Made by a program: the position numbers and the translations under genes. From contig CAZCAC010000028.1 of NCBI GenBank assembly GCA_964496575.1, forward strand, positions 16,812-80,811: a stretch of 64,000 nucleotides of DNA, written 5' to 3'. Source of the DNA: CAZCAC01 sp964496575 (GTDB lineage: Bacteria > Planctomycetota > UBA1135 > GCA-002686595). The notes under the pieces were generated by a model that had not been told where the DNA came from, did not search any database, and saw nothing but the letters and a program-made list of their open reading frames with translations. Below, piece after piece: positions 52,607 through 61,823 of the stretch. The number at the start of each line of letters is the position of its first letter. Within the stretch, counting starts at the first letter, position 1.

Positions 52607-53674
52607 GTGGACGCACCCCTAGAGAATCGAGATCTCGACACCACCGAGAGCGGTGCCGTTTCCCTCCGCGCGCTGGTCTCGGCGCTGGCTCGCGTTCCCC
52701 TCTGGCTGGTGACCTGGGGGACGCTGACGCTCCTCGCCCTGATCGTCGCCTTGCCGTGGTTCACGTGGTTCGAACAGGAGATCGGCCACAGCTACAGGCC
52801 CGGCACGGTCAGCGCGTTCCTCGATACCATCTTCCGCACCGACCACGCCTCGGGCCTGGACGCGATGAACCAGACGACCGCCCAGAGCGGCGCGATCCTC
52901 GCGTTCGTCGCGCTCCTGGCGGGAGTCTTCTTCGCCGGCGGGTGGTTGCAGGTGGTCCTCGAGCGGACGCGCCGCCAGACGCTGCGGCGCTTCCTCTACG
53001 GCGGCGTGCGCTACTTCTGGCGCTTCTTCCGCCAGCTCATCCTGACCCTCCTGGTGCTGGCTCTCGTCGGCTGGGTTCTCTACGAGTCCCCCTTCGAGAG
53101 CTACGTCGTCGGTGCCTGGCTCGACGTCCCGGAAGGATCACGCGCAAACCTGTCCACCCTCGACTCGGAGGGGACGGTATTCGCCCTGCGCGCGACCCAG
53201 GACGTGCTCTTCGCGATCTGCTTCGCGCTGATCCTCACCTGGGGCGACTACACGCGGACGCGGCTGGCGCTGCAAGACACCTACTCCGCGCTGTGGGCGG
53301 GGATCCTGACCTTCTTCACCATGCTGCGCCACCCGATCCGCACGTTGCGGCCGATCGTGGTGCTCCTCCTCGCCGAGGCTCTGGTGATCTTCCTCGTCGC
53401 CTGGATCGTGCGCTGGATCGACGAGGGGTTCCTCCCCGGCGAAGGTGAAGAGGTCGCCGGTGCGGGACGCGTGTGGCTGGTCCTGATTCTGGGTCAGCTG
53501 GTCCTGATGTGGCGCCACGTCATCCGCGGCGCGCGCTACCACGCCACCGTCGCGGTGTCCCACGACATCGTCCGGCCCCTCTCACGACCCGACCCGTGGA
53601 AGGAGTCGATCGGTGGGCCCGGTGGGCCGCGCTACCCGCTCGAAGAAGGGGACGAGTACGGCGTGGCGATGTGA
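52607..53674 (+). CDS. Polytopic membrane protein of unknown function
   Basis: A 355-residue integral membrane protein with about five or six hydrophobic segments: VPLWLVTWGTLTLLALIVAL, AILAFVALLAGVFFAGGWL, LILTLLVLALVGWVLYES, VLFAICFALILTWGDY, PIVVLLLAEALVIFLVAWIV, VWLVLILGQLVLMWRHV. The soluble ends are short; the C-terminus is Gly/Pro/Glu-rich. GTG start 1 base after the M1 peptidase stop, so the two are coupled and may work together. Family not recognised. Confidence 0.72.
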   Translation: MDAPLENRDLDTTESGAVSLRALVSALARVPLWLVTWGTLTLLALIVALPWFTWFEQEIGHSYRPGTVSAFLDTIFRTDHASGLDAMNQTTAQSGAILAFVALLAGVFFAGGWLQVVLERTRRQTLRRFLYGGVRYFWRFFRQLILTLLVLALVGWVLYESPFESYVVGAWLDVPEGSRANLSTLDSEGTVFALRATQDVLFAICFALILTWGDYTRTRLALQDTYSALWAGILTFFTMLRHPIRTLRPIVVLLLAEALVIFLVAWIVRWIDEGFLPGEGEEVAGAGRVWLVLILGQLVLMWRHVIRGARYHATVAVSHDIVRPLSRPDPWKESIGGPGGPRYPLEEGDEYGVAM

Positions 53675-53694
53675 GTCGGTGAGGGGGTGACTCC

Positions 53695-54345
53695 TCACCA
53701 CGACTCGACGATCTCCCACCCACGGCTCGCAGCAACTGCGCGAAGCCGTGGGTCAGGGCGCACGGCGACCGGGGTGTGGACCTGGCTGAGCAGCGGCAGG
53801 TCGTTGTGCGAGTCGCTGTAGAACCAGCTCGCCTCGACCCCGCTCCAGTCGAGATCGTGCTGCCCCAGCCAGCGCGAGAGGCTCGCGACCTTCCCCTCGC
53901 GGAAGCAAGGGACTCCCGCGACGCGGCCGGTGTAGTTCATGCCGTCGCGCTCCGCGGTGGTGAAGAGCCCTTCCTCGAGGCCGCAGAGCTCCGCGATCGG
54001 GGCGGCGAGGAAGTCGTGGGCGGCGGAGATCGCGAGCAGGGTGTGCCCATCCTGGCGGTGCGCCTCGATCCTCTCCAGACCGCCGTTCGCGAGGCGCGGC
54101 TCGATCTCGGTGGAGAGGAAATGAGCGCGCAGTGGCTCCAGCTCCTCGAAGGGCGTCGCCGCGAGAGGGGCCAGCATGAAGTCCATGAAGCGCTGGAAGT
54201 CGAGCGTGCCCTCGCCGTACTCGTCCATGAACCGATCGATCTCCGACATGTCGTACACCCCATGTCGGTCGAGGTACTGGCTCCATAGAACCTCGCTGTC
54301 GCCCAGGATCAGGGTGTCGTCGAGGTCGAAGAGGGCGAGCTGCAT
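53695..54345 (-). CDS. HAD-superfamily IB phosphatase (SerB-like)
   Basis: A 216-residue soluble phosphatase. Motif I is LALFDLDDTLILGDSE (D7 nucleophile, D9 acid/base), motif II LLAISAAHD, motif III Lys in REGKVASL and motif IV WFYSDSHNDLPLLSQV. The helical cap between motifs I and II matches HAD-IB hydrolases such as SerB-like phosphatases. The start at 54345 fits the family; the open frame extends upstream. Substrate unknown. It is divergent from the M24 peptidase gene. Confidence 0.86.
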   Translation of the reverse strand: MQLALFDLDDTLILGDSEVLWSQYLDRHGVYDMSEIDRFMDEYGEGTLDFQRFMDFMLAPLAATPFEELEPLRAHFLSTEIEPRLANGGLERIEAHRQDGHTLLAISAAHDFLAAPIAELCGLEEGLFTTAERDGMNYTGRVAGVPCFREGKVASLSRWLGQHDLDWSGVEASWFYSDSHNDLPLLSQVHTPVAVRPDPRLRAVAASRGWEIVESW

Positions 54346-54440
54346 CGTGGCGGGGAGAAGGCGAAGAGGCTTACGCGGAACTTGCGTGGCACGGTGGGGA
54401 TCGACCTCACCGGCGGCTGGTTCGAGATATCCTAGCTCGA

Positions 54441-55844
54441 ATGAAGCCGCTCCTCCTACGAGTACTCCTGGTCGGTGCCCTCGCACCGCTCGTCGCTTTC
54501 ACCGGCGGAGAGCGAGGTGCGAATGAGCCCCCGGGGCCGCAAGATCAAATGCCCGAAGGGATCTCCTGCGGACTCGGCAAGGAGTTCCACTCCGGACGGC
54601 GCGCCGCGTTGCTCGAGTCGATCGACGAAGGGATCATCCTCCTGCGCGGCCTCCCCGAGACGCGCAGCTACACTCTCTTTCATCAGGACAAGACCTTCTG
54701 GTATCTGACCGGGGTCGAGAGTCCCGACACGGCGTTGATCCTCGACAAGGCGAGCGGGCGCGAGATTCTCTTCCTCCCCGAGATCCATCCCTGGCGTGAG
54801 CAGTGGGAGGGGGAGCGCTGGGACGTCGGCGATCGGTGGGTGAGTCGGCTCACCGGAATCGACGAGGTGCGCTCCGGCGACGAGCTGCTCGACACCCTCG
54901 CCAAGCTGACGGCGGGAGGATCGGAGGTCTGGATCTCGCGCCACCCGCACGTCGCGCTCGCCGGCAGTTACGACCGGGCGCGTCCCTTCGCGCGGCACCA
55001 GGCGCGGGACCCGCTCGACGGTCGGTCCAGCCGGGAGAAAGCGCTGGCCACTCGGCTCGAAGAGCGCTTCGGGATCAAGGCGCGCGACTGCGCCTCGCGG
55101 ATCGCCAGGCTGCGGCGGATCAAGACCACCGAGGAGATCGAGGCGCTGCGCCGCTGTGCGCGCGCCGGCGTCGAGGGGATGAAGGAGGCGATGCGATCCA
55201 CCCGACCGGGACTGGGCGAGTGGGAGCTGGAAGCGACGATGAGCTTCGTCCATCGCCTGCACGGTGCGACGGGGCCGGCCTACCACGCGATCGTGGGCTC
55301 GGGACCCAACTCGATGGTGCTGCACTACTCGGCCAACAAGCGACGGCTGCGCGCGGGAGAGGTGGTCCTGATCGACTACGCCCCCGACCTCGACCACTAC
55401 ACGATGGACATCACCCGCACCTGGCCGGTGGACGGGAGCTTCACTCCGCGGCAGGCGGAGATCTACGACGCGGTCCTGGCCGCCCAGGTGGCGGGGATCG
55501 CCGCCGCCCGCCCCGGGGCGAAGATCGCCGATGTCGAGACGGCCTGTCTGGAGGTGCTGCGCGGCCGGGGATTCAGCCACCTGATACGCCACGGCAGCTG
55601 CCACCACGTCGGCCTCGAGGTTCACGACGTGGGCCGGACCGGCCTGGTCCTCGAGCCGGGCGTGGTGTTCTCGGTGGAACCCGGCCTCTATGAGCCGGAG
55701 ACCGGGATCGGCGTGCGCATCGAGGACGTCGTGGTGATCACCCCCGAGGGCTGCGAGGTCCTGTCGGCCGGCGTCCCCCGGACCCGAGAGGAGATCGAAG
55801 CGCTGATCGCCGAGGAGGGAATCCTCGACCGGATCGTTCGGTAA
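54441..55844 (+). CDS. Secreted M24 metallopeptidase (Xaa-Pro aminopeptidase-like)
   Basis: A 467-residue protein with an N-terminal signal sequence (LLLRVLLVGALAPLVAFTGG). The N-terminal domain (FWYLTGVESPDTALIL) and the pita-bread C-terminal domain fit aminopeptidase P. Metal ligands are visible: IDYAPDLDHYTMDITRTWPV (two Asp), HHVGLEVHD (His), VFSVEPGLY (Glu), VRIEDVVVIT (Glu). It removes N-terminal residues before proline; an export signal is uncommon for the family but seen in some secreted forms. Confidence 0.87.
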   Translation: MKPLLLRVLLVGALAPLVAFTGGERGANEPPGPQDQMPEGISCGLGKEFHSGRRAALLESIDEGIILLRGLPETRSYTLFHQDKTFWYLTGVESPDTALILDKASGREILFLPEIHPWREQWEGERWDVGDRWVSRLTGIDEVRSGDELLDTLAKLTAGGSEVWISRHPHVALAGSYDRARPFARHQARDPLDGRSSREKALATRLEERFGIKARDCASRIARLRRIKTTEEIEALRRCARAGVEGMKEAMRSTRPGLGEWELEATMSFVHRLHGATGPAYHAIVGSGPNSMVLHYSANKRRLRAGEVVLIDYAPDLDHYTMDITRTWPVDGSFTPRQAEIYDAVLAAQVAGIAAARPGAKIADVETACLEVLRGRGFSHLIRHGSCHHVGLEVHDVGRTGLVLEPGVVFSVEPGLYEPETGIGVRIEDVVVITPEGCEVLSAGVPRTREEIEALIAEEGILDRIVR

Positions 55845-55907
55845 CGCGTGGTTTATTGGTAACGCGGCGTCGCATGCCTCCCGATAGAGGCTAGAATCCC
55901 CGCCGCC

Positions 55908-57021
55908 ATGGCCACCCTCCGAGAGATCCAAGAACGCGCCGAAGCGTTCCTTCGCCGGCTCGAGCAGCTGAAGGAGAGTCTTTGACTACTCCCAGCAGCT
56001 CGAGCGTCTGAGAGAGATCGAAAAGGCCGAGGCCCAGGCCGACTTCTGGACCGACCAGGAGAAGGCCCGGAGCATGATGGGGGAGAAGAAGATCGCCCTG
56101 ATGGTGATCGACCCCATCGACGAGGTCTCCGGCGCCCTGGAGGAGATCGAGCTCCTCTCCGAGATGGCCGCCGAGGAGTCGGAGGAGCTGGTCATCGACG
56201 ACGCGGAGACCGCCCTCGCCACGGTCGAGCGAGGGATCGACGCCCTCGAGTTCCGCGTCATGCTCGGCGGCCCGCAGGACAAGAACGCCGCCTACATCGC
56301 GATCTCCGCGGGGGCGGGGGGCGTCGACGCCTGCGACTGGGCGTCGATCCTGTACCGGATGTACGTCCGCTGGGCGGAACGGCACAGCTTCGACGTCAGC
56401 GAGGTCGACCGCACGGACGAACCGGAAGCGGGGATCCGCTCGGCGACCCTGCACGTCAAGGGCGAGTTCGCGTTCGGCCACCTCAAGGCGGAGACGGGCG
56501 TGCACCGCCTGATCCGGATCAGCCCCTTCGACAGCCAGGCGCGGAGGCAGACGGCCTTCGCCTCGGTCGACGTGACTCCCGAGCTGGAGGAGGACGTCGA
56601 TCTCGAGCTGAACGAGTCGGAAATCAAGGTCGATACGATGCGCGCGGGTGGTGCCGGTGGCCAGCACGTCAACAAGACCGAATCGGCGGTGCGGATGACG
56701 CACATCCCGACCGGCGTCGTGGTGCGCTGCCAGAACGAGCGGAGCCAGCACAAGAACCGCGCGATGGCCTTGCAGCTCTTGAAGGCCAAACTCGTGTTGC
56801 TGCGCGACACCGAGCGCGACGCCGAGCTGGCCAAGCTCTATGGTGCCAAGGGCGAGATCGCGTTCGGCAGCCAGATCCGCACCTACTGGATGCACCCGAA
56901 CCAGCTGGTCAAGGATCACCGCACCAAGTTCGAGAAGGGCAACCTGCAGGCGGTGCTCGACGGCGACATCGACGACTTCATGGAGGAGTACCTGCGTTCG
57001 AAGGGAGCGCAGACGGGGTAG
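55908..57021 (+). CDS. prfB: Peptide chain release factor 2 (RF2) with programmed +1 frameshift
   Basis: RF2 ends translation at UGA and UAA. The 3' reading frame contains the codon-recognition SPF (RISPFDSQ) and catalytic GGQ (RAGGAGGQHVNKTESAVR). The first 25 codons (MATLREIQERAEAFLRRLEQ) are in another frame and end CTT TGA C at 55980-55986, with AAGGAG directly before it. This is the classic RF2 autoregulatory frameshift: slow UGA decoding lets the ribosome slip from CTT to TTT and continue with GAC TAC. The joined product is about 370 residues, the RF2 length. Without the shift the 3' frame has no proper start. Confidence 0.96.
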
Positions 57022-57046
57022 CGGGAGCCGCGGCCCGCCACGATCC

Positions 57047-57784
57047 GTGCCCGACCTCGAGCTGATCCTCCTCGGCAACCTGGTCGCCGTCGTCGTCGGC
57101 TGCTCCAAGACCGGGGTTCCCGGCATGGGCATTCTCGCCGTGGCGCTGATGGCGAACCTGATGCCGGGCGAGACGAAGCTCTCGGTGGGAACGCTGCTGC
57201 CGATGCTGATCGCGGCGGACCTGTTCGCGGTCGCGTACTACCGGCACCACGCGCAGTGGGACCACATCAGGAAGCTGTTGCCCTGGGTCCTGCTGGGTCT
57301 CGTGCTGGGGGCGTTCGCGCTCGATCTCACCGGACGCTGGTTCAGCCGGCTGCTGGGCGGCCTGGTGCTCGCCATGCTGCTCGTGGATCTCCTGCGTCGG
57401 GGCGAGCGGCTCGCCCACGTTCCCCACCACCCGCTGTTCGCCGGGACCATGGGCACCGCGACGGGTTTCGCCACCACCGTGGGCAACGTCGCCGGGCCGA
57501 TCATGACCGTCTACCTGCAGGCGCAGGGGATGGACAAGAACCGCTTCATGGGGAGCATGGCCTGGTTCTTCCTGATCATCAACTGCACCAAGGTTCCGCT
57601 GTTCGTCGGCAAGGAGATGATCACCGGCGAATCCCTCCTGTTCGACGCCTGCATGATCCCCGGCATCGTCATCGGCGCGCTGGTGGGTCGCCGGCTGTTC
57701 CTCCTGATCCCCGAGAAGGTCTTCGCCGGCCTGGTGCTCGGCCTCGCCGCGCTCTCCGCGCTGCGTCTCTTGTGGGAGAGTTGA
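57047..57784 (+). CDS. TSUP/TauE-SafE family membrane permease
   Basis: A 245-residue polytopic membrane protein with about seven or eight helices. The first carries the family's Gly-rich segment (VVGCSKTGVPGMGILAVALM ANLMPG), repeated in the second half (GTATGFATTVGNVAGPIMTV YLQAQG); two such halves are the mark of the sulfite exporter TauE/SafE (TSUP) family, which exports sulfite, sulfonates or related anions. GTG start at 57047 chosen from homology. 25 bases after prfB. Substrate not evident. Confidence 0.86.
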   Translation: MPDLELILLGNLVAVVVGCSKTGVPGMGILAVALMANLMPGETKLSVGTLLPMLIAADLFAVAYYRHHAQWDHIRKLLPWVLLGLVLGAFALDLTGRWFSRLLGGLVLAMLLVDLLRRGERLAHVPHHPLFAGTMGTATGFATTVGNVAGPIMTVYLQAQGMDKNRFMGSMAWFFLIINCTKVPLFVGKEMITGESLLFDACMIPGIVIGALVGRRLFLLIPEKVFAGLVLGLAALSALRLLWES

Positions 57785-57837
57785 GGTAGAATCTCGGGCG
57801 AAGACCACGGAAGGACCGCGTACGAGGATTCGACGTG

Positions 57838-60093
57838 ATGAATACGATTGAAGTGGCGAAGCACCTGACCCTCCTGATGGCTCTCTGTTGTGCAACCGCC
57901 GGCTCCGGGCTGGCCAGGGAGTATCACGTCTCCGTGAGTGGAGACGATACGAACGACGGGACACCGGCGAAGATGCTCAGGACCATCTCCGCCGCAGCGG
58001 CCCGCGCGCAACCCGGTGACGTGATCATCGTGCACGAAGGCGTCTACCGCGAGCGCGTGAACCCGCCACGTGGAGGCCTGTCCAACGATCAGCGCATCGT
58101 GTACCAGGCGGCGCCCGGCGAGACGGCCGTCATCAAGGGATCGGAGGTGATCAAGGGCTGGGAGAAGGTCGAGCACGACACCTGGACGGTGACTCTCGAC
58201 GACGAGCTCTTCGGCGACTTCAATCCCTTCCACGACGCGATTCGGGGCGACTGGTTCGGCCCGAAAGGACGTTCACACCACACCGGCGCCGTCTACCTCG
58301 AGGGTCACTGGCTGACCAAGGCGGTCACACTGGAAGAGGTCCTGCAGCCGGTCGGAGAGACACCGCTGTGGTTCACTCCGACGATCGACACCGGGTACCT
58401 CCTGAACGTGGCGTGGTTCGCCCCGGGCAGCGCCGCGGCGGAAGCGAACCGCATACCCGCGGCTGGACACGTGGCGCAGCAAGGGATCCAGAGCGCTCCC
58501 TGCTCTGAGGGTGGCGAGTGCATCGGCTGGATCGAGGGTGGCGACTGGGCCCGCTACGAGAACGTGGACTTCGGAGCGGGCACCGATCGCGTGGAGATCC
58601 GTGCCGCTTCACCGGCCAATGGCGGTCGCATCGAGCTGCGCCTCGACGCGCCCGACGGCAAGCTCCTCGGTACCTGCGCGGTCACGAACACCAGCGACTG
58701 GCAGAAGTGGGAGACCTTCACCGCGCAGATCGAGCCGACCCGCGGGGTGCAGACGCTCTGTCTCGTGTTCGAGCCGCACGTCGCCGACCACGAGAAGACC
58801 ACGATCTGGGCGCAGTTCCCGGGTGTCGACCCCAATGAGGCCGAGGTCGAGGTCAACGTGCGGCAGTCGGTGTTCTATCCGGAGAAGACGGGAGTGAACT
58901 ACCTGACCGTACGCGGCTTCACGCTGCAGCACGCGGCGACGAACTGGGCGCCGCCGACCGCCGAGCAGGTCGGGCTGATCGGGACGCACTGGAGCAAGGG
59001 CTGGATCATCGAGAACAACGACATCAGCTACTCGACCTGCGTCGGGGTCACCCTCGGCAAGCACGGCGACGAGTGGGACAACACCTCGGCGAACACCGCC
59101 GAAGGGTACGTGCTGACGATCAAGCGCGGTCTCGAGCGCGGCTGGTCGAAGGAGAAGATCGGTAGTCACGTGGTGCGCGACAACCACATCCACGACTGCG
59201 AGCAAGCCGGCATCGTCGGCAGCCTCGGGGCGGTGTTCAGCACCATCAGCGGCAACCGGATCCACGACATTCACGTCCGGCAGCTGTTCACCGGTGCCGA
59301 GCAGGCGGGGATCAAGATCCACGCCGCGGTCGACATGGAGATCCACGACAATCACATCTACCGGACCAATCGCGGGATCTGGTTGGACTGGATGGCGGAT
59401 GGTGCGCGCGTCACCAGGAACTTCCTGCACGACAACGGCCCCAGCGAGGACATCTTCGTAGAGGTGAACCACGGGCCCTTCTTGATCGACAACAACATCT
59501 GCCTCTCGGCGCGTTCGCTGCTGGACGTCTCCGAAGGCGGCGCCTACACGCACAACCTCTTCGCCGGTGAGATTCGGGCCTTTCCCGAGATGAATCGCGA
59601 CACGCCGTACCTCGAAGCTCACGCTACCGGCGTGGCCGGGTACGAGCCCACGCAAGGGGGCGACAACCGCTTCTACAACAACATCTTCGCGCACCCCGCG
59701 GGTCTCTCGGTGTACGACGAGGCGAAGCTGCCCTCCTGGATGGCGGGCAACGTCTACCTCGCCGGCGCCAAGGCGTCGAAGCACGAGAAGGACCCGCTGG
59801 TGCTTCCCGAGTCCGCGATTCGTCTGACCCGGAAGGATGACAGGATCTTGCTCGAGCTCACGGTCGACGAGCGCTGGAGCAAGGACCGGAAGCGTCCCAT
59901 GGTGACCTCGGAGCTGCTCGGCGTGGCGAAGATCCCGGGCCTCCCGTACGTGCGCGGCGACGGAACGGCCTATCGCCTGACCACGGATTACCACGGGGAC
60001 CCGAGAGACGTGGGCAACCCGTTCCCGGGGCCCTTCGCGGCGCGTGGGTTCGGGACGGTGTTGCTCGAGATGTTGTCCTTTCCTCCCCGGTGA
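57838..60093 (+). CDS. Secreted right-handed beta-helix protein with inserted CBM6
   Basis: A 751-residue exported protein (signal LLMALCCATAGSGLA). The start YHVSVSGDDTNDGTPAKMLR TISAAAARAQPGDVIIVHEG is a DUF1565-type beta-helix opening seen in polysaccharide lyases and related carbohydrate enzymes. A CBM6-like jelly roll is inserted at about residues 200-330 (GWIEGGDWARYENVDFGAGT; GRIELRLDAPDGKLLGTCAV). The beta-helix resumes with WIIENNDISYSTCVGVTLGK, HVVRDNHIHDCEQAGIVGS and MEIHDNHIYRTNRGIWLDW. The likely role is polysaccharide binding or cleavage outside the cell. A GTG one codon upstream is an alternative start. Confidence 0.83.
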   Translation: MNTIEVAKHLTLLMALCCATAGSGLAREYHVSVSGDDTNDGTPAKMLRTISAAAARAQPGDVIIVHEGVYRERVNPPRGGLSNDQRIVYQAAPGETAVIKGSEVIKGWEKVEHDTWTVTLDDELFGDFNPFHDAIRGDWFGPKGRSHHTGAVYLEGHWLTKAVTLEEVLQPVGETPLWFTPTIDTGYLLNVAWFAPGSAAAEANRIPAAGHVAQQGIQSAPCSEGGECIGWIEGGDWARYENVDFGAGTDRVEIRAASPANGGRIELRLDAPDGKLLGTCAVTNTSDWQKWETFTAQIEPTRGVQTLCLVFEPHVADHEKTTIWAQFPGVDPNEAEVEVNVRQSVFYPEKTGVNYLTVRGFTLQHAATNWAPPTAEQVGLIGTHWSKGWIIENNDISYSTCVGVTLGKHGDEWDNTSANTAEGYVLTIKRGLERGWSKEKIGSHVVRDNHIHDCEQAGIVGSLGAVFSTISGNRIHDIHVRQLFTGAEQAGIKIHAAVDMEIHDNHIYRTNRGIWLDWMADGARVTRNFLHDNGPSEDIFVEVNHGPFLIDNNICLSARSLLDVSEGGAYTHNLFAGEIRAFPEMNRDTPYLEAHATGVAGYEPTQGGDNRFYNNIFAHPAGLSVYDEAKLPSWMAGNVYLAGAKASKHEKDPLVLPESAIRLTRKDDRILLELTVDERWSKDRKRPMVTSELLGVAKIPGLPYVRGDGTAYRLTTDYHGDPRDVGNPFPGPFAARGFGTVLLEMLSFPPR

Positions 60094-60099
60094 TCGCCG

Positions 60100-61635
60100 C
60101 TACCTCTCCTCCGCCAGCATCTTCGCACGGAACACGAGCGTCCGTCCGACCGGCCGGATGGTGATCGACACCTTCACCTTGTCCTCGGCGAAGGCGAAGC
60201 GCCAGCTGCCGTGCACGACTCCGCCCATCCAGTGCGCCTCGACGCGGAAGGTGCTGTCGTCCTCCCACTCACCGCGTAGTGCGATCTCATTACCCTCCGG
60301 CATGTCGCCCAGGGTCCCCGTGCTGGTGACTCGATCGATACCGTCGAGCCCGATCGGCAGAACGAGCTCGTCGTCCTTCAGCTCCAGGGTCAGTGAACAC
60401 GTATCCGAGTCGTCGAAGTGGAAGGAGAATCTCTTCAGGCTCTCCAGGTCCGGCGGCACGATCCCGAACCCTCGTTTGAACGTCCGATCGGAGAGGCGCT
60501 TTGCGATCGGCGGCAGCTCGGGCACGACTCCCGGGGCCGGGCGCGCCAGCCCCTCGATCAGCTGCTCGAGCTCGGTAACCGCGTCGGGGTTTGCCGGCAA
60601 GGGGTCGTCTGAGAGCGCGAAGCGATCGAAGCCCGACCAGAGGGTGTCCGCCGCGCGGTGGTCGGCGTTCGTCTCCACGACGACCATCTTCTGCTCCGGC
60701 CAGACGCGGATCTTCTGCCCACCCCAGCCCTGTGCCTGGTAGCCATCCTTCCTCCCCATCCACCACCAGTAGCCGTACTCGCGACCCATGCTGCGCGGCA
60801 GCTGATTGCGCGTCGACTCCGCCACCCATTCGGGATCGATGAGCTGCTCGCCGTTCCACGAACCACCGTCCAGGAACAGCTGACCGAAGCGAGCCATATC
60901 CCGCGGTCGCATGAACAGCTCGGCACCGCCGAAGCGGTAGCCCTTCGGCCCCTGGGTCCACTGAACTTCGCCAAATCCGAGCGGACCGAACAGGTGCTCG
61001 TCGGCGAACTCGAGCAGGTCGACTCCACTCGCCTCGGTGAGCACCCCCGACATGATGTGGGTCAACGGAGTGCTGTACTTGAAGGTCGTCCCCGGATCGT
61101 CGGCCAGATCCCAGGCGATGGCCGTCTTGACCCAATCGGGGCTGCGAAAGAGAAAGCCCATCATCGGGCTGTTCTCGTCGATCCCGGTCCCCGCGGTCAT
61201 CGTCAAGAGATGGCGCAGTGTAATCTGCCTCTTGCGCGGGTCGCAGTCCTCGGGGAAGTGCTGGGGGAAGTACTCACACACCGGGGTCTCGAGATCCTTG
61301 ATGACTCCCTTCTCGAGGGCGATGCCGACCAGTGCGGAGCTCACGCTCTTGCTGACCGACTTCAGGTTGTGCAACGTATCCGGCCCGTAGGGATGCCGGT
61401 AGCACTCGAGGATCAGGTGCCCGTTGCGGATCACGATCAACCCGTGGGTGTCGTGCCCCTGGTCGATGACTCGGCGAAGGCTGGCGAGCAGGGTCTCGGA
61501 ATCGACCCCCTGCTCCTCGGGAGTGCAACGCGGCCAGGGCAGGACCTCGGCCCCGCCGACCTGCGCCGTGGCCGTCGTGCTGAAGAGCGCAGTGACGAGG
61601 GTCAGGACGGCGATGTTCAGGCAACGTAGTCTCAC
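60100..61635 (-). CDS. Secreted serine beta-lactamase/DD-peptidase family protein
   Basis: A 511-residue exported protein (signal NIAVLTLVTALFSTTATAQ). The catalytic SxxK is in LKSVSKSVSSALVG; the YxN-type position is probably KYSTPLTHIMSG; the Gly-rich triad end lies in YQAQGWGGQKIRV. These place it in the class C beta-lactamase-related family, which includes esterases and peptidases; substrate is unknown. The C-terminal ~150 residues are an extra beta domain. GTG start at 61635 is supported by GGAGGG 6 bases upstream; the frame continues to 61827. Confidence 0.85.
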   Translation of the reverse strand: MRLRCLNIAVLTLVTALFSTTATAQVGGAEVLPWPRCTPEEQGVDSETLLASLRRVIDQGHDTHGLIVIRNGHLILECYRHPYGPDTLHNLKSVSKSVSSALVGIALEKGVIKDLETPVCEYFPQHFPEDCDPRKRQITLRHLLTMTAGTGIDENSPMMGFLFRSPDWVKTAIAWDLADDPGTTFKYSTPLTHIMSGVLTEASGVDLLEFADEHLFGPLGFGEVQWTQGPKGYRFGGAELFMRPRDMARFGQLFLDGGSWNGEQLIDPEWVAESTRNQLPRSMGREYGYWWWMGRKDGYQAQGWGGQKIRVWPEQKMVVVETNADHRAADTLWSGFDRFALSDDPLPANPDAVTELEQLIEGLARPAPGVVPELPPIAKRLSDRTFKRGFGIVPPDLESLKRFSFHFDDSDTCSLTLELKDDELVLPIGLDGIDRVTSTGTLGDMPEGNEIALRGEWEDDSTFRVEAHWMGGVVHGSWRFAFAEDKVKVSITIRPVGRTLVFRAKMLAEER

Positions 61636-61823
61636 GGTTTCCCTCCAGTCGAAGTGCACAGCCGGTCCGGGCCTCGAGATGCATACGGAACCGGTGCCGG
61701 CAGATTTGGCGCACGGACGAAACAAGGCGTGTGAATGTCCGGTCGGTCGCACTCTGCCGGGGACTGCCCCGCGAGCCGGCGACGAGAGTGACTTGCTCAC
61801 GCCCCGTGGACGCCCGTCGCTAT

